A stretch of DNA of 64,000 bases from Pseudomonas sp. DC1.2 (GTDB lineage: Bacteria > Pseudomonadota > Gammaproteobacteria > Pseudomonadales > Pseudomonadaceae). This document shows positions 8,155 through 19,245 of the stretch, in pieces. Numbering within the stretch: position 1 is the first letter of the stretch; every line of letters begins with the position of its first letter. Where the stretch lies: NCBI RefSeq assembly GCF_034351645.1, contig NZ_CP133782.1:5424001-5488000 (forward strand). The letters are read 5' to 3'. The position numbers and the translations under genes were made by a program. The notes under the pieces are model-generated. The model saw only the letters and a list, made by a program, of their open reading frames with translations, made no database searches and was not told the DNA's origin.

Positions 8155-9402
8155 ATGGACGCTTTTAACTACCGTGACGGTGAGCTGTTCGCGGAAGGCG
8201 TGGCCCTGTCCGCCATCGCCGAACGCTTTGGGACACCGACCTACGTCTATTCCCGCGCCCACATCGAAGCCCAGTACCTGGCGTATGCCGATGCGCTGGC
8301 CGGCGTGCCGCACCTGGTTTGCTTTGCGGTCAAGGCCAACTCCAACCTGGGTGTTCTGAATGTCTTGGCCCGTCTTGGCGCCGGTTTCGACATCGTCTCC
8401 CGCGGTGAACTGGAACGCGTACTGGCCGCTGGCGGAAGCGCCGACAAGATTGTTTTCTCCGGCGTCGGCAAGACCCGTGAAGACATGCGTCGCGCACTGG
8501 AAGTGGGTGTGCATTGCTTCAACGTCGAGTCCACCGATGAGCTGGAACGCCTGCAAGTGGTCGCCGCCGAGTTGGGCGTTCGCGCACCGATCTCGCTTCG
8601 CGTGAACCCGGACGTCGATGCCGGCACCCACCCATACATTTCCACCGGTCTTAAAGAGAACAAGTTCGGCATCGCCATCGCCGACGCCGAAGACGTGTAC
8701 ATCCGCGCCGCACAACTGCCGAACCTGGAAGTGCTCGGCGTCGATTGCCACATCGGTTCGCAACTGACCAGCCTGCCTCCCTTCCTTGATGCGCTCGATC
8801 GCCTGCTGGGCTTGATTGATCGTCTGGGCGAGTGCGGCATTTACCTGCGCCACATCGACCTCGGTGGCGGCGTCGGTGTGCGTTATCGCGATGAAGAGCC
8901 GCCGCTGGTGGCCGACTACATCAAAGCCGTGCGCGAACGTTGCGACGGTCGCGACTTGGCGCTGGTGTTCGAACCGGGCCGCTTCATCGTCGCCAATGCC
9001 GGCGTGCTGCTGACCCAGGTCGAGTACCTCAAGCACACCGAACACAAAGACTTCGCCATCGTCGATGCGGCCATGAACGACCTGATTCGCCCGGCGCTGT
9101 ACCAAGCCTGGATGAACGTCACCGCCGTGCGCCCTCGCGATACCGCCGCGCGCGCCTACGACATCGTCGGCCCGATCTGCGAGACCGGCGATTTCCTGGC
9201 CAAGGATCGTCAACTGGCATTGGAAGAAGGCGATTTGCTGGCGGTGCATTCTGCCGGCGCCTATGGGTTTGTCATGAGTTCCAACTACAACACCCGCGGC
9301 CGTGCCGCCGAAGTGTTGGTGGATGGTGATCAGGCAGTTGAAGTGCGTCGCCGTGAGACGGTAGCCGAGTTGTTTGCTGGCGAAAGCCTGCTGCCGGAGT
9401 AA
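8155..9402 (+). CDS. lysA: Diaminopimelate decarboxylase
   Basis: Final step of lysine synthesis: meso-diaminopimelate to L-lysine, PLP-dependent. 415 residues, fold III. PLP-binding lysine is Lys60 in [14 protein letters not shown] and DLGGGVGV bind cofactor phosphate; [12 protein letters not shown] and GPICETGD (catalytic Cys) complete the active site. Preceded by AAGGGAACGCC before ATG 8155. Next to dapF, which supplies its meso substrate. Confidence 0.97.
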   Translation: MDAFNYRDGELFAEGVALSAIAERFGTPTYVYSRAHIEAQYLAYADALAGVPHLVCFAVKANSNLGVLNVLARLGAGFDIVSRGELERVLAAGGSADKIVFSGVGKTREDMRRALEVGVHCFNVESTDELERLQVVAAELGVRAPISLRVNPDVDAGTHPYISTGLKENKFGIAIADAEDVYIRAAQLPNLEVLGVDCHIGSQLTSLPPFLDALDRLLGLIDRLGECGIYLRHIDLGGGVGVRYRDEEPPLVADYIKAVRERCDGRDLALVFEPGRFIVANAGVLLTQVEYLKHTEHKDFAIVDAAMNDLIRPALYQAWMNVTAVRPRDTAARAYDIVGPICETGDFLAKDRQLALEEGDLLAVHSAGAYGFVMSSNYNTRGRAAEVLVDGDQAVEVRRRETVAELFAGESLLPE

Positions 9403-9406
9403 ACCC

Positions 9407-10237
9407 ATGCTGCTGCGTTTTACCAAGATGCATGGCCTGGGCAATGACTTCATGGTCCTCGACCTGGTCAGCCAGCACGCGCATATTCTGCCCAAGCACG
9501 CCAAGCAATGGGGCGATCGGCACACCGGTATCGGTTTCGACCAATTGCTGATTGTCGAAGCGCCAAGTAACCCGGAGGTGGATTTCCGTTACCGGATCTT
9601 CAACTCCGACGGCTCCGAAGTGGAACAGTGCGGCAACGGTGCCCGCTGCTTCGCGCGTTTTGTGCTCGATAAGCGCCTGACCGCAAAACGGCAGATACGC
9701 GTCGAGACCAAAAGCGGCATCATCGAACTGGACATCCGCAGCGACGGTCAGATCAGTGTCAACATGGGCGCGCCGCGCGTGGTGCCGGCGGACATTCCAT
9801 TTGAAGCCCCAGCCCAGGCCCTGAGCTATCAGGTGGACGTCGAGGGCTCTGTCGTCGAACTGGCAGCGGTGTCCATGGGTAATCCCCATGCCGTGCTGCG
9901 GGTCAGCGACATCAACAACGCACCGGTGCATGAACTGGGGCCGAAAATCGAACACCATCCGCGCTTCCCGGCGCGGGTTAACGTCGGTTTTCTCCAAGTG
10001 ATCGACCGTAACCGTGCGCAGTTGCGCGTCTGGGAACGCGGGGCCGGGGAAACCCAGGCTTGCGGTACGGGCGCTTGTGCTGCTGCAGTGGCCGCGATCA
10101 GCCAGGGGTGGATGGATTCGCCCCTATTGATCGACCTGCCCGGCGGGCGCCTGTGCATTGAATGGGCGGGCCCTGGCGAACCGGTGATGATGACCGGCCC
10201 GGCAGTGCGCGTATACGAAGGACAAGTGCGTCTTTGA
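9407..10237 (+). CDS. dapF: Diaminopimelate epimerase
   Basis: Converts LL- to meso-diaminopimelate for lysine and peptidoglycan. 276 residues. The two-base catalytic cysteines are Cys75 (EQCGNGARC) and Cys219 (QACGTGAC). ATG 9407 lies 4 bases after the lysA stop; a longer in-frame start inside lysA is unlikely because [14 protein letters not shown] is the family N-terminus. Probably translated by re-initiation from lysA. Confidence 0.97.
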   Translation: MLLRFTKMHGLGNDFMVLDLVSQHAHILPKHAKQWGDRHTGIGFDQLLIVEAPSNPEVDFRYRIFNSDGSEVEQCGNGARCFARFVLDKRLTAKRQIRVETKSGIIELDIRSDGQISVNMGAPRVVPADIPFEAPAQALSYQVDVEGSVVELAAVSMGNPHAVLRVSDINNAPVHELGPKIEHHPRFPARVNVGFLQVIDRNRAQLRVWERGAGETQACGTGACAAAVAAISQGWMDSPLLIDLPGGRLCIEWAGPGEPVMMTGPAVRVYEGQVRL

Positions 10238-10250
10238 GTGAGCCAAACCC

Positions 10251-10976
10251 ATGACCGATAAGCCTCTGGTACCCGCCCGACAGCCCGAAGAATCAGCGTC
10301 CGAAAGCCTGGAGGCGGCGGCGATTGCTGCGTACCTGGAGGCTCATCCGGATTTCTTCGTCGAGCACGAAGAACTGCTTCCGGCCCTGCGCATCCCGCAC
10401 CAACGCGGTGACACCGTGTCGTTGGTGGAGCGCCAGATGGCTATTCTGCGTGAACGCAACATAGAGTTGCGTCATCGCCTCTCGCATTTGATGGACGTGG
10501 CTCGTGACAACGACCGTCTCTTCGACAAAACCCGCCGCCTGATTCTTGCGCTGATGGACGCCACCAGCCTGGAAGACGTGGTCATCAGTGTTGAAGACAG
10601 TCTGCGCCAGGACTTTCAGGTGCCCTTTGTCAGCCTGATCCTGCTGGGCGACAACGCCATGCCTGTGGGCCGCTGGGCGACCCACGCCGAAGCGCAAACC
10701 GCCATTGGCGGCCTGCTCTCGGAAGACAAAAGCGTCAGCGGCAGCCTGCGCGAACACGAGCTGGATTTCCTGTTCGGCGAGGAACAACGCAAACAGATCG
10801 GTTCCACCGCCGTCGTCGCTATCAGCCATCAAGGCATTCACGGCGTCCTGGCGATCGCCAGCCGCGATCCGCAGCACTATAAAAGTTCGGTCGGTACGCT
10901 GTTTTTGAGCTACATCGCCGAAGTCATGGGCCGCGTGTTGCCACGGGTCAACAACGCCCCACGCCCGGTACGCTGA
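10251..10976 (+). CDS. DUF484 family protein (YigA-like)
   Basis: 241 residues. After a short polar N-terminus comes [21 protein letters not shown], the DUF484 hallmark, then a coiled-coil (about 55-90, [22 protein letters not shown]) and a GAF-like C-terminal domain (about 100-235). In E. coli the homologue yigA also lies between dapF and xerC. Function is not established. Stop codon is 2 bases before the GTG of xerC. Confidence 0.9.
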   Translation: MTDKPLVPARQPEESASESLEAAAIAAYLEAHPDFFVEHEELLPALRIPHQRGDTVSLVERQMAILRERNIELRHRLSHLMDVARDNDRLFDKTRRLILALMDATSLEDVVISVEDSLRQDFQVPFVSLILLGDNAMPVGRWATHAEAQTAIGGLLSEDKSVSGSLREHELDFLFGEEQRKQIGSTAVVAISHQGIHGVLAIASRDPQHYKSSVGTLFLSYIAEVMGRVLPRVNNAPRPVR

Positions 10977-10978
10977 TC

Positions 10979-11878
10979 GTGGAACGACAACTGAACGCTT
11001 ACTGCGAACACCTGCGCAGTGAGCGGCAGGTGTCACCCCACACCTTGTACGCCTACCGCCACGACCTCGATAAAGTGCTCGGCTGGTGCGTCAAACAGAA
11101 CATCAGCAGTTGGGCCAGCCTGGATATCCAGCGCTTGCGCAGCCTGATAGCCCGCCTGCACTCACAAGGCCAATCGTCGCGCAGCCTCGCGCGGCTGTTG
11201 TCGGCGGTGCGCGGGCTCTATCACTATCTGAACCGCGAAGGCCTGTGCGATCACGATCCGGCCAACGGCCTGGCGCCGCCCAAAGGTGAACGACGACTGC
11301 CGAAAACCCTCGACACCGATCGCGCGCTGCAACTGCTGGAAGGCGCGGTCGAGGACGATTTTCTGGCCCGCCGGGATCAGGCGATTCTGGAACTGTTCTA
11401 TTCCTCCGGCCTGCGGCTTTCCGAGCTGACAGGGCTCAATCTTGACCAACTCGATCTGGCTGACGGCATGATTCAGGTCCTCGGCAAGGGCAGCAAGACC
11501 CGCCTGCTGCCTGTCGGCAAAAAGGCCTGCGAAGCGCTGGAACTGTGGCTACCGCTGCGGGCCATGGCCAACCCGGCAGACGATGCAGTCTTCGTCAGCC
11601 AGCAAGGCCGGCGCTTGGGTTCTCGGGCAATTCAGCTTCGAGTCAAGGCCGCTGGCGCCCGCGAATTAGGGCAAAACCTGCACCCGCACATGCTGCGGCA
11701 CTCGTTTGCCAGCCACTTGCTCGAATCCTCGCAAGACCTGCGTGCAGTGCAGGAGTTGCTCGGTCACTCGGACATCAAGACCACACAGATCTACACCCAC
11801 CTGGATTTCCAGCATTTGGCGACGGTGTACGACAGCGCCCATCCACGGGCTAAACGCGTTAAAGGCGATGACTCATGA
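10979..11878 (+). CDS. xerC: Tyrosine recombinase XerC
   Basis: Resolves chromosome dimers at dif together with XerD and FtsK. 299 residues from GTG 10979. SAM-like core-binding domain about 1-90; catalytic domain from about 108 with Arg146 (SSGLRLSEL), Lys170 region (GKGSKTR), His237 and Arg240 ([12 protein letters not shown]), His263 (LGHSDIKTT) and nucleophile Tyr272 ([10 protein letters not shown]). All six positions are present. Overlaps yigB by 4 bases (ATGA). This is the sss/xerC of pseudomonads, also known to matter for root colonisation. Confidence 0.97.
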   Translation: MERQLNAYCEHLRSERQVSPHTLYAYRHDLDKVLGWCVKQNISSWASLDIQRLRSLIARLHSQGQSSRSLARLLSAVRGLYHYLNREGLCDHDPANGLAPPKGERRLPKTLDTDRALQLLEGAVEDDFLARRDQAILELFYSSGLRLSELTGLNLDQLDLADGMIQVLGKGSKTRLLPVGKKACEALELWLPLRAMANPADDAVFVSQQGRRLGSRAIQLRVKAAGARELGQNLHPHMLRHSFASHLLESSQDLRAVQELLGHSDIKTTQIYTHLDFQHLATVYDSAHPRAKRVKGDDS

Positions 11879-12582
11879 CCCTCCAACTGATCACCTTCGA
11901 CCTCGACGACACCCTGTGGGACACCGCACCGGTGATCATCAGTGCCGAAGCTACCTTGCGCGAATGGCTGACCGACCATGCGCCGAAACTGGGAGCCGTG
12001 CCGGTGGAGCACCTTTGGTCGATTCGTGAGCGGGTTTTGAGCAATGATCCGAGCCTCAAGCATCGAATCAGCGCGTTGCGGCGCCAGGTTCTGTTCCACG
12101 CACTGGAAGAGGCCGGCTACGACCATGGCAACGCTTCAGCGCTGGCGGATCAGAGTTTTGAGGTGTTCCTGCAGGCTCGGCATCAGATAGAGGTGTTTCC
12201 CGAGGTTGAGCCAACACTCGAAGTTCTAGCCAGCCACTATGCACTCGGCGTGGTCACTAACGGCAATGCCGATGTGCGCCGACTGGGTCTGGCGGATTAC
12301 TTCAAATTTGCGTTGTGCGCCGAAGACATTGGCATCGCCAAGCCAGATGCGCGGCTGTTTCATGAGGCCTTGCGACGTGGCGGGGCAACAGCCGCAACGG
12401 CGGTGCATATTGGCGATCACCCCGGCGATGACATTGCCGGAGCCCAGCAAGCAGGGTTGCGAGCGATCTGGTTTAACCCGGCCGGCAAGCCATGGGACGC
12501 CGAAAAGGCACCCGATGCCGAGGTTCGCAGCTTGACCGAATTACCGGCGCTGCTGGCGCACTGGAACGCCGCTTCGACCTGA
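11875..12582 (+). CDS. yigB: HAD-superfamily phosphatase, YigB type
   Basis: 235 residues. HAD motif I is [10 protein letters not shown] (residues about 7-16), motif [11 protein letters not shown], motif III Lys in [10 protein letters not shown] and motif [17 protein letters not shown]. coli YigB dephosphorylates the riboflavin precursor 5-amino-6-(5-phosphoribitylamino)uracil and FMN, and also lies directly after xerC, which supports the name. Translationally coupled to xerC through the ATGA overlap. Substrate is inferred from position and family only. Confidence 0.88.
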   Translation: MTLQLITFDLDDTLWDTAPVIISAEATLREWLTDHAPKLGAVPVEHLWSIRERVLSNDPSLKHRISALRRQVLFHALEEAGYDHGNASALADQSFEVFLQARHQIEVFPEVEPTLEVLASHYALGVVTNGNADVRRLGLADYFKFALCAEDIGIAKPDARLFHEALRRGGATAATAVHIGDHPGDDIAGAQQAGLRAIWFNPAGKPWDAEKAPDAEVRSLTELPALLAHWNAAST

Positions 12583-12592
12583 CACACCGCCT

Positions 12593-12680
12593 GCAGGAGC
12601 GGGTTTGCCCACGATTAAGGAGTGCCAGGCAACCTCGCTTGTGAATATGACAGCCTCGTCGCGAGCAGACTCGTGCAGTG
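12593..12680. repeat. Degenerate REP doublet after yigB
   Basis: CAGGAGCGGGTTTGCCCACG at the left and TCGCGAGCAGACTCGTGCAG at the right resemble opposed REP units with several substitutions and a longer spacer. No gene is supported here. Confidence 0.5.
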
Positions 12681-12716
12681 GAGCGCACGAAAACTGGGGC
12701 TGTTGTTTCGCCCATG

Positions 12717-12745
12717 AAAAAGCCCGCAGCGACGGCGGGCTTTTT
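12717..12745 (-). terminator. Terminator between yigB and sutA
   Basis: AAAAAGCCCGC / GCGGGCTTTTT with a 7-base loop, T-rich in both directions. It ends sutA on the minus strand and probably the lptM-yigB operon on the plus strand. Confidence 0.88.
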
Positions 12746-12767
12746 CAGCAAGCAAAGTCGCAGACGC

Positions 12768-13091
12768 TTAGATAGGCCGGCTGCCGTACTTGTTGTCAGG
12801 CTTCTTGGGCGGATCGGCGACCACATTGGCCTCCACTTCCTGAACCTTGCCGCCTTTGGAGAGGAACTCCTCCATGGCGCGGGCCAGAGCATCACGCTCT
12901 TTATTCTTGGCTTCAACGCTCGGCAGCTCATCAACCGACACCGCGGCCTTGGCTTTGCCCTTGGCAGTAGGAACCGGCGCATCACCACCGTCGTCGTCAG
13001 CAACGTCTTCCGCTGCAGCTTCGAGGCCTTCTTCAGCCTCGTCTTCGTCGCCTACTTCCAGGTCGTCGTTTTCCAGATCATCGTCGCTCAT
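12768..13091 (-). CDS. sutA: RNA polymerase-associated slow-growth factor SutA
   Basis: 107 residues. The acidic, disordered N-terminal half (DDDLENDDLEVGDEDEAEEG) is followed by a central helix (EAKNKERDALARAMEEFL) and a C-terminal tail ending KYGSRPI. This matches SutA of P. aeruginosa (105 residues), which binds RNA polymerase and raises expression of housekeeping and ribosomal genes during slow growth or starvation. AGGT precedes ATG 13091. Single gene with its own terminator. Confidence 0.9.
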   Translation of the reverse strand: MSDDDLENDDLEVGDEDEAEEGLEAAAEDVADDDGGDAPVPTAKGKAKAAVSVDELPSVEAKNKERDALARAMEEFLSKGGKVQEVEANVVADPPKKPDNKYGSRPI

Positions 13092-13193
13092 GTTCTACCT
13101 CATGACTTGCGAAAAGCAGATTAGTTATAGCCCAGCTTCGCCATCTGTCGACGGCCGCCGGAAAAAATTCAACAACCGCTGGTAACCAGCGGT

Positions 13194-13619
13194 TTATGCC
13201 CCTTCACCGTGAAAGGTGGCGAGGACTTTACGGGCACCGCCGTGATCACGGTGCTCGCCCAGATAAACGCCCTGCCAGGTTCCCAACGCCAGTCGGCCTG
13301 CCGAAATCGGCAAACTGAGCTGACAGCCAAGCACGCTGGCCTTGAAGTGCGCCGGGAGGTCGTCCAAGCCTTCGTCGTTATGCTCATAGCCATCTGTTCC
13401 TTGTGGGATCAGACGATTGAAAAATCGTTCGAAGTCGCGACGTACCGCCGGATCGGCGTTCTCGTTGATGGTCAACGACGCCGAGGTATGCTGCAGCCAC
13501 AAATGCAACAGACCGACCCGACACACCTTGAGTTCAGGCAGCCCGGCGAGTAACTCGTCCGTTACCAGATGAAAGCCCCGTGGCCGTGCCCTCAGGGTTA
13601 TCAGCGTCTGTTGCCACAT
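13194..13619 (-). CDS. YjbQ family protein (UPF0047, secondary thiamine-phosphate synthase type)
   Basis: 141 residues from ATG 13619; the family N-terminus is MWQQTLITLRARPRGFHLVT. The conserved LHLWLQHTSASLTINENADP and HNDEGLDDLPAHFKASVLG segments hold the histidine and acidic residues of this fold, and LGTWQGVYLGEHRD closes it. Family members have been reported to have weak thiamine-phosphate synthase activity in E. coli complementation; the physiological role is unclear. The name should be read as a fold assignment. Confidence 0.88.
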   Translation of the reverse strand: MWQQTLITLRARPRGFHLVTDELLAGLPELKVCRVGLLHLWLQHTSASLTINENADPAVRRDFERFFNRLIPQGTDGYEHNDEGLDDLPAHFKASVLGCQLSLPISAGRLALGTWQGVYLGEHRDHGGARKVLATFHGEGA

Positions 13620-13791
13620 ACAGTTCTCCGCACGTTCGGGGCGCATTCTAGCGCGCTCAGGAAAAAAACAAAGGCCCTAATATTCCTGCACTGCTGTAAG
13701 TCTTTCGCCTCAAAAAAACGCTGAGTGTAAACACGACATAAGGCGTAAGAAAAAACCTTTCAGCCACCTCTTTCAATGACAAATCCCAGAC

Positions 13792-13823
13792 AAAAAAATG
13801 CCCGGCAAGCCGGGCAATTTTTT
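13792..13823 (-). terminator. Terminator of glnK-amtB
   Basis: GCCCGGC / GCCGGGC stem with A-run on one side and T8 on the other, 12 bases after the amtB stop. On the minus strand the stem is followed by seven T. Confidence 0.88.
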
Positions 13824-13834
13824 TAGTGAGCGTA

Positions 13835-15172
13835 TTACAAGTTGTAGCCGCGCTCGTTGTGCTGTGCCAGATCCAGACCGACCGCTTCTTCCTCATCGGT
13901 CACACGCAGACCCATGACAGCGTCCAGGACCTTGAGAATGATGAAGGTGACGATTGCGGTGTAGATAATCGTGAAGCCTACGCCTTTGCACTGAATCCAG
14001 ACTTGTGCAGCGATGTCGGTAACAGTACCGAAGCCGCCGAGGGCTGGCGCTGCGAACACACCTGTCAGGATCGCACCGAGGATACCGCCGATACCATGTA
14101 CACCAAAGGCGTCCAGGGAGTCGTCATAGCCGAGTTTGCGTTTCAAGGTCGTCGCGCAGAAGAAGCAGACGACGCCCGCCGCCAAGCCAATGATCAGCGA
14201 GCCCATTGGGCCCACGGTGCCTGCCGCTGGAGTGATTGCCACCAGACCGGCCACCACACCCGACGCGATGCCCAAAGCACTTGGCTTGCCGTGGGTGATC
14301 CACTCGGCAAACATCCAGCCCAATGCCGCGGCGGCGGTAGCGATTTGAGTCACCAGCATCGCCATACCGGCCGTGCCGTTGGCCGCTGCGGCGGAACCGG
14401 CGTTGAAACCGAACCAGCCGACCCACAACATCGCAGCGCCCATCAGGGTGTAACCGAGGTTATGAGGGGCCATCGGAGTTGTCGGGAAGCCTTTGCGCTT
14501 GCCCAATACCAGGCAGGCAATCAGGCCAGCCACACCGGCGTTGATGTGAACCACGGTGCCGCCGGCGAAATCGAGTACACCCCAGTCGCCCAACAGCGAA
14601 CCTGGACCGCTCCAGACCATGTGCGCAATCGGTGCGTAAACCAGGGTGAACCAGACACCCATGAACACCAGCATCGCGGAGAACTTCATCCGTTCAGCAA
14701 ACGCACCGACGATCAACGCCGGGGTGATGATGGCAAAGGTCATCTGATAGGTGACAAACACCGCTTCAGGGAACAGCGCCGTCGGCCCGGTAATGCTGGC
14801 AGGCGTGATGCCGGCCAGGAAGGCCTTGGCAAAGCTGCCGACAAAGGAGTTGAGGTTGACGACGTTGACTTCCATCCCCGTGGTGTCGAACGCCATGCTG
14901 TAGCCATAAATGAACCACAGGATGGTGACCAGACCGGTAATGGCGAAGCACTGCATCATCACGGAAAGAATGTTTTTCGACCGAACCATACCGCCGTAGA
15001 ACAGCGCGAGGCCCGGGATCGTCATGAACAGGACGAGGGCAGTAGAGGTCATCATCCAGGCGGTGTCGCCGGAGTTGAGGACTGGAGGCGCCACCGGATC
15101 TGCCGCCATAGCCAGGCCGGGCATTACGATGGACAACAGGGCTCCGAGCCCTGCGAATTTACGCAGAGTCAT
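13835..15172 (-). CDS. amtB: Ammonium channel AmtB
   Basis: 445 residues with a cleavable signal (MTLRKFAGLGALLSIVMPGLAMA) and about 11 further membrane segments. The pore twin histidines are in VVHINAGVAG and GVHGIGGILG; the family signatures FYGGMVRSKN and DFAGGTVVHINAG are present. It imports ammonium at low external concentration and is blocked by unmodified GlnK. 35 bases after glnK, so one operon. AGGAG before ATG 15172. Confidence 0.97.
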   Translation of the reverse strand: MTLRKFAGLGALLSIVMPGLAMAADPVAPPVLNSGDTAWMMTSTALVLFMTIPGLALFYGGMVRSKNILSVMMQCFAITGLVTILWFIYGYSMAFDTTGMEVNVVNLNSFVGSFAKAFLAGITPASITGPTALFPEAVFVTYQMTFAIITPALIVGAFAERMKFSAMLVFMGVWFTLVYAPIAHMVWSGPGSLLGDWGVLDFAGGTVVHINAGVAGLIACLVLGKRKGFPTTPMAPHNLGYTLMGAAMLWVGWFGFNAGSAAAANGTAGMAMLVTQIATAAAALGWMFAEWITHGKPSALGIASGVVAGLVAITPAAGTVGPMGSLIIGLAAGVVCFFCATTLKRKLGYDDSLDAFGVHGIGGILGAILTGVFAAPALGGFGTVTDIAAQVWIQCKGVGFTIIYTAIVTFIILKVLDAVMGLRVTDEEEAVGLDLAQHNERGYNL

Positions 15173-15207
15173 ATTGTTTTCTCCTGGGGCGTTGGGTTTG
15201 TGGCGGC

Positions 15208-15959
<752 letters not shown>

Positions 15960-16226
15960 ATGCTCGCGCCCAAAGACTTCCTCGACGCCCTGAGCGGCAC
16001 CGCCTCCCGCCTCTTCAGCGGCGAAACCCCGCTGCCGAAAAGCGAAATCGAAAGTCAGTTCAAAGCCCTGCTGCAAAGCGGCTTCAGCAAGCTGGATCTG
16101 GTGAGCAGGGAAGAGTTCGATAGCCAAATGGTTGTGCTCGCACGCACTCGGGCACGATTGGAGAGTCTTGAGGCGAAGGTAGCTGAGCTTGAAACCAGGC
16201 TGAGCCCATCGGCTGCATCCGAGTAA
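15960..16226 (+). CDS. ubiK: Ubiquinone biosynthesis accessory factor UbiK
   Basis: 88 residues. N-terminal MLAPKDFLDALSGTASRLFS amphipathic helix and C-terminal coiled-coil (MVVLARTRARLESLEAKVAELETRL) as in the YqiC/UbiK (BMFP) family. UbiK joins UbiJ in the soluble ubiquinone-synthesis complex and binds lipid. The coiled-coil supports the trimeric form known for the family. Followed after about 215 bases by comM. Confidence 0.9.
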   Translation: MLAPKDFLDALSGTASRLFSGETPLPKSEIESQFKALLQSGFSKLDLVSREEFDSQMVVLARTRARLESLEAKVAELETRLSPSAASE

Positions 16227-16442
16227 ACCGCCCCTGCGGGACGTTATTCAGGCGTGCGGTCTGGGCCACGACTGCTCATTCGGGCCCCTACGATTAATGT
16301 GAGGGGCAGGCCAAGTCTTCATCCTGCGCGTCGCCCCCATCGTAGATACGTCTTGTAAACCTCTACTCGAACGCATCATTGCTGCTCGACTACCCTTCAA
16401 AAAAACCGCAGGAAGCGGTTCACGTCAGCTCAAGGAACGACC

Positions 16443-17936
16443 ATGTCTCTCGCCATTGTCCATAGTCGCGCACAGATTGGCGTGGATGCGCCCGCCGTTA
16501 CCGTAGAAGTCCATCTGGCGAACGGGCTGCCGTCACTGACGATGGTCGGCTTGCCTGAAGCAGCCGTGAAGGAAAGCAAGGACCGGGTACGCAGCGCAAT
16601 CATCAATTCTGGTCTGCAATTTCCGGCGCGGCGCATCACGTTGAATCTCGCCCCGGCGGACTTGCCCAAGGATGGTGGGCGGTTTGATCTGGCGATTGCC
16701 CTGGGGATTTTGTCGGCCAGTGTGCAGGTGCCGACATTGACCCTGGACGATGTGGAGTGTTTGGGAGAGTTGGCGCTCTCAGGCGCAGTGCGGGCAGTCC
16801 GAGGGGTATTGCCGGCCGCGCTGGCCGCGCGCGAGGCCGGGCGCTCATTGATGGTGCCACGCGCCAATGCCGAAGAAGCGTGCCTGGCGTCGGGGCTGAA
16901 GGTGATCGCAGTGGATCACTTGCTGGAGGCGGTCGCACACTTCAACGGCCATACGCCCGTCGAACCCTATGTGTCCAACGGCTTGCTCTACGCCAGCAAA
17001 CCTTATCCCGACCTAAGCGAAGTGCAGGGCCAACCTGCGGCAAAACGGGCCTTGTTGATCGCAGCAGCCGGGGCGCATAACTTGCTGTTCAGCGGGCCGC
17101 CGGGGACGGGTAAAACCCTGCTGGCCAGTCGTTTACCGGGGCTATTGCCGCCGTTGGCCGAGAATGAAGCACTGGAAGTTGCGGCGATTCAATCGGTCGC
17201 CAGTTGTGTGCCTCTGAGCCATTGGCCGCAGCGACCGTTTCGGCACCCACACCATTCTGCCTCTGGCCCGGCACTGGTGGGCGGCGGCTCAAAACCGCAA
17301 CCCGGCGAAATTACCCTGGCCCATCATGGCGTCCTGTTCCTGGACGAACTCCCCGAGTTTGATCGTAAAGTTCTGGAGGTTTTAAGAGAGCCTTTGGAGT
17401 CTGGCCACATCGTGATAGCCAGAGCCAGGGACCGCGTAAAATTCCCGGCACGCTTCCAGTTGGTGGCTGCAATGAACCCATGCCCCTGTGGATATCTTGG
17501 TGAGCCGAGTGGCCGCTGCAGTTGTTCGTCGGACATGGTCCAGCGTTACCGCAACAAACTGTCAGGGCCCCTGCTCGATCGAATAGATTTGCACTTGACC
17601 GTTGCCCGCGAGGCAACGGCATTAAATCCGACATCCAAGCCCGGCGACGACACTGCCACCGCCTCGCTACTGGTCGCCAACGCCCGAGAGCGGCAACACC
17701 AACGCCAGGGTTGCGCCAATGCGTTTCTTGACCTTCCCGGCCTGCGTCGCCACTGCACGTTATCCACAGTCGATGAGCGCTGGCTGGAATCCGCTTGCGA
17801 GCGACTGACACTGTCATTACGCGCCGCCCATCGACTGCTCAAGGTGGCACGTACCCTGGCTGACCTTGAGCAAGTCGATGGGATAACCCGTAAACATCTG
17901 GCCGAAGCGTTGCAATATCGACCCACCGCCAACTGA
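16443..17936 (+). CDS. comM: YifB/ComM family AAA+ ATPase (Mg chelatase-like)
   Basis: 497 residues. N-terminal Lon-protease-like ChlI domain (about 20-140), Walker A GPPGTGKT at 218-225, Walker B GVLFLDELPEF, sensor region AAMNPCPCGYLG with two further cysteines (RCSC) and the C-terminal Mg_chelatase_C domain. ComM is a hexameric branch-migration helicase that extends recombination tracts during natural transformation in Vibrio and Acinetobacter; most bacteria that carry it are not known to be competent. AAGGAACGACC before ATG 16443. Confidence 0.94.
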   Translation: MSLAIVHSRAQIGVDAPAVTVEVHLANGLPSLTMVGLPEAAVKESKDRVRSAIINSGLQFPARRITLNLAPADLPKDGGRFDLAIALGILSASVQVPTLTLDDVECLGELALSGAVRAVRGVLPAALAAREAGRSLMVPRANAEEACLASGLKVIAVDHLLEAVAHFNGHTPVEPYVSNGLLYASKPYPDLSEVQGQPAAKRALLIAAAGAHNLLFSGPPGTGKTLLASRLPGLLPPLAENEALEVAAIQSVASCVPLSHWPQRPFRHPHHSASGPALVGGGSKPQPGEITLAHHGVLFLDELPEFDRKVLEVLREPLESGHIVIARARDRVKFPARFQLVAAMNPCPCGYLGEPSGRCSCSSDMVQRYRNKLSGPLLDRIDLHLTVAREATALNPTSKPGDDTATASLLVANARERQHQRQGCANAFLDLPGLRRHCTLSTVDERWLESACERLTLSLRAAHRLLKVARTLADLEQVDGITRKHLAEALQYRPTAN

Positions 17937-17942
17937 CCAGGA

Positions 17943-19157
17943 TTACTCCTTGGTCAAGTCCACCAACGGCGTCTGGCGCACCTCAGTCTCACGTCCAGCC
18001 TGAATCTCGCTCACCCGTTTCAACGCGTTATCCACAGCGCTTTTATCGGCTAACAAGCTATAGCGAATCTGAAACTGCTTCTGCTGTTTCGCCGCAATGG
18101 ACGGCACCAGGTTCAGTGGCCGTTGATAACGGCGATTGTAGGAAAAACTCGTTCCTGGTTCCAACCCGGTGACATAACCCTGCCCTTGGGTATCGGTGTT
18201 TTTCCACAGGGAAAACACCGGTAACTGTTGGGTATTGAAACCCACCGAAACCCCAAGACTGCCTGCCTTGTTGTGCAATACGGTCAACGTATCGCCCTTC
18301 GCATCGCCGTAAGGGACCACGTTGTAAACCGTTTCATCGTAATCCTTGGTCGGAGCGCGATAGGTTTGCCAGTCCGGCAAGTCGCCCTTGGCCTTATCGT
18401 TAAACGGCGACACCTGCTTCACCGGCGCGGCGAAGCGGGCCCCCTGTTCCAGGAACGGAGTGCTGAAGTTGCTGTGATACAACGCTTGGTATTCCTTCGG
18501 GTAGTCGCCGTTGTTGGTCAGGGTGTCGTTGAGGGAGAACGCCACGCTGCCGGGTTCGGTGACCAGTTCGGTCTGTACGGAGAAGTCGACTTTTTTGAAC
18601 GCCTGCTCCTTCAACTCACCGCGCAGACTGATGGCGTAAGGCGCTTTCTCGTCGATGTGCAGGGTCACTTTACTGGCCGGGATGTTAGCCGCACGCCCAT
18701 GCAGCGTCAGCAGTTCGCCGTTGTCCATCCCAGGGTGCCCAACCCATTCGTAGCCACAGCGGGCGACGAGCTCGTTGAAGCCTTCGAGCCAGCCCAGGCC
18801 GCCGCGACCGTTGAGTTCGATAAACGACGGGTTGACTACGTCCTTGACTGGCGAATCCCATCCCATACGCACGTTGCCTACCGAGGCGTGCAGGACGTTC
18901 ATCCCTCGTGTCGGCACCACCGAGAGTTTCAGGGTGCCGTTATCGATATCAACGATGCTGACACCCTCCTGGCGACCACCGTGCAGCGTGCGCAGGGTCA
19001 CAGAAAAGGGTTTGTCGGTTTTTACGCCCAGTTGCTGACTGGTGATTTGCCAGTTCTGGGCTGCTTTGTCGGTATCGAGCAGGACGTAATCCCAGGCCAT
19101 GGCATGGGAGGCAGCGGACAGCGCGCCAAGAGCAACGATGAGTTTGAGCGGGATCAT
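17943..19157 (-). CDS. Secreted DUF4432/aldose 1-epimerase-like protein
   Basis: 404 residues with a signal peptide (MIPLKLIVALGALSAASHAMA, cleavage before WDY), hence periplasmic. The galactose-mutarotase-like beta-sandwich is suggested by VVPTRGMNVLHASVGNVRMGWDSP, the GGLGWLEGFNELVARCG segment, LHGRAANIPA and the late FSLWKNTDTQGQGYVTGLEPG. These match the DUF4432 aldose 1-epimerase-like group. Substrate is unknown, presumably a sugar. ATG 19157 follows an AGAAAGG site; the longer in-frame start has no signal peptide and is rejected. Converges on comM. Confidence 0.85.
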   Translation of the reverse strand: MIPLKLIVALGALSAASHAMAWDYVLLDTDKAAQNWQITSQQLGVKTDKPFSVTLRTLHGGRQEGVSIVDIDNGTLKLSVVPTRGMNVLHASVGNVRMGWDSPVKDVVNPSFIELNGRGGLGWLEGFNELVARCGYEWVGHPGMDNGELLTLHGRAANIPASKVTLHIDEKAPYAISLRGELKEQAFKKVDFSVQTELVTEPGSVAFSLNDTLTNNGDYPKEYQALYHSNFSTPFLEQGARFAAPVKQVSPFNDKAKGDLPDWQTYRAPTKDYDETVYNVVPYGDAKGDTLTVLHNKAGSLGVSVGFNTQQLPVFSLWKNTDTQGQGYVTGLEPGTSFSYNRRYQRPLNLVPSIAAKQQKQFQIRYSLLADKSAVDNALKRVSEIQAGRETEVRQTPLVDLTKE

Positions 19158-19245
19158 GAGAGGAGCCTTTCTTGGAGTTGTGCCGTTTTTATAGACTTGA
19201 AGAAACGTTTCAGCAAGCTCAAAAGCTCGACAACAACCGGAAAAC

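Noticed and set aside
7861..9525. 554-residue minus-strand ORF opposite lysA and dapF
   Set aside because: Shadow of GC-rich codons on the strand opposite strongly conserved genes; low-complexity and histidine- and valine-rich, with no recognisable domain.
17150..17320. Possible frameshift in comM between Walker A and Walker B
   Set aside because: The segment (SVASCVPLSHWPQRPFRHPHH) is the normal ComM sequence; the frame is open throughout.
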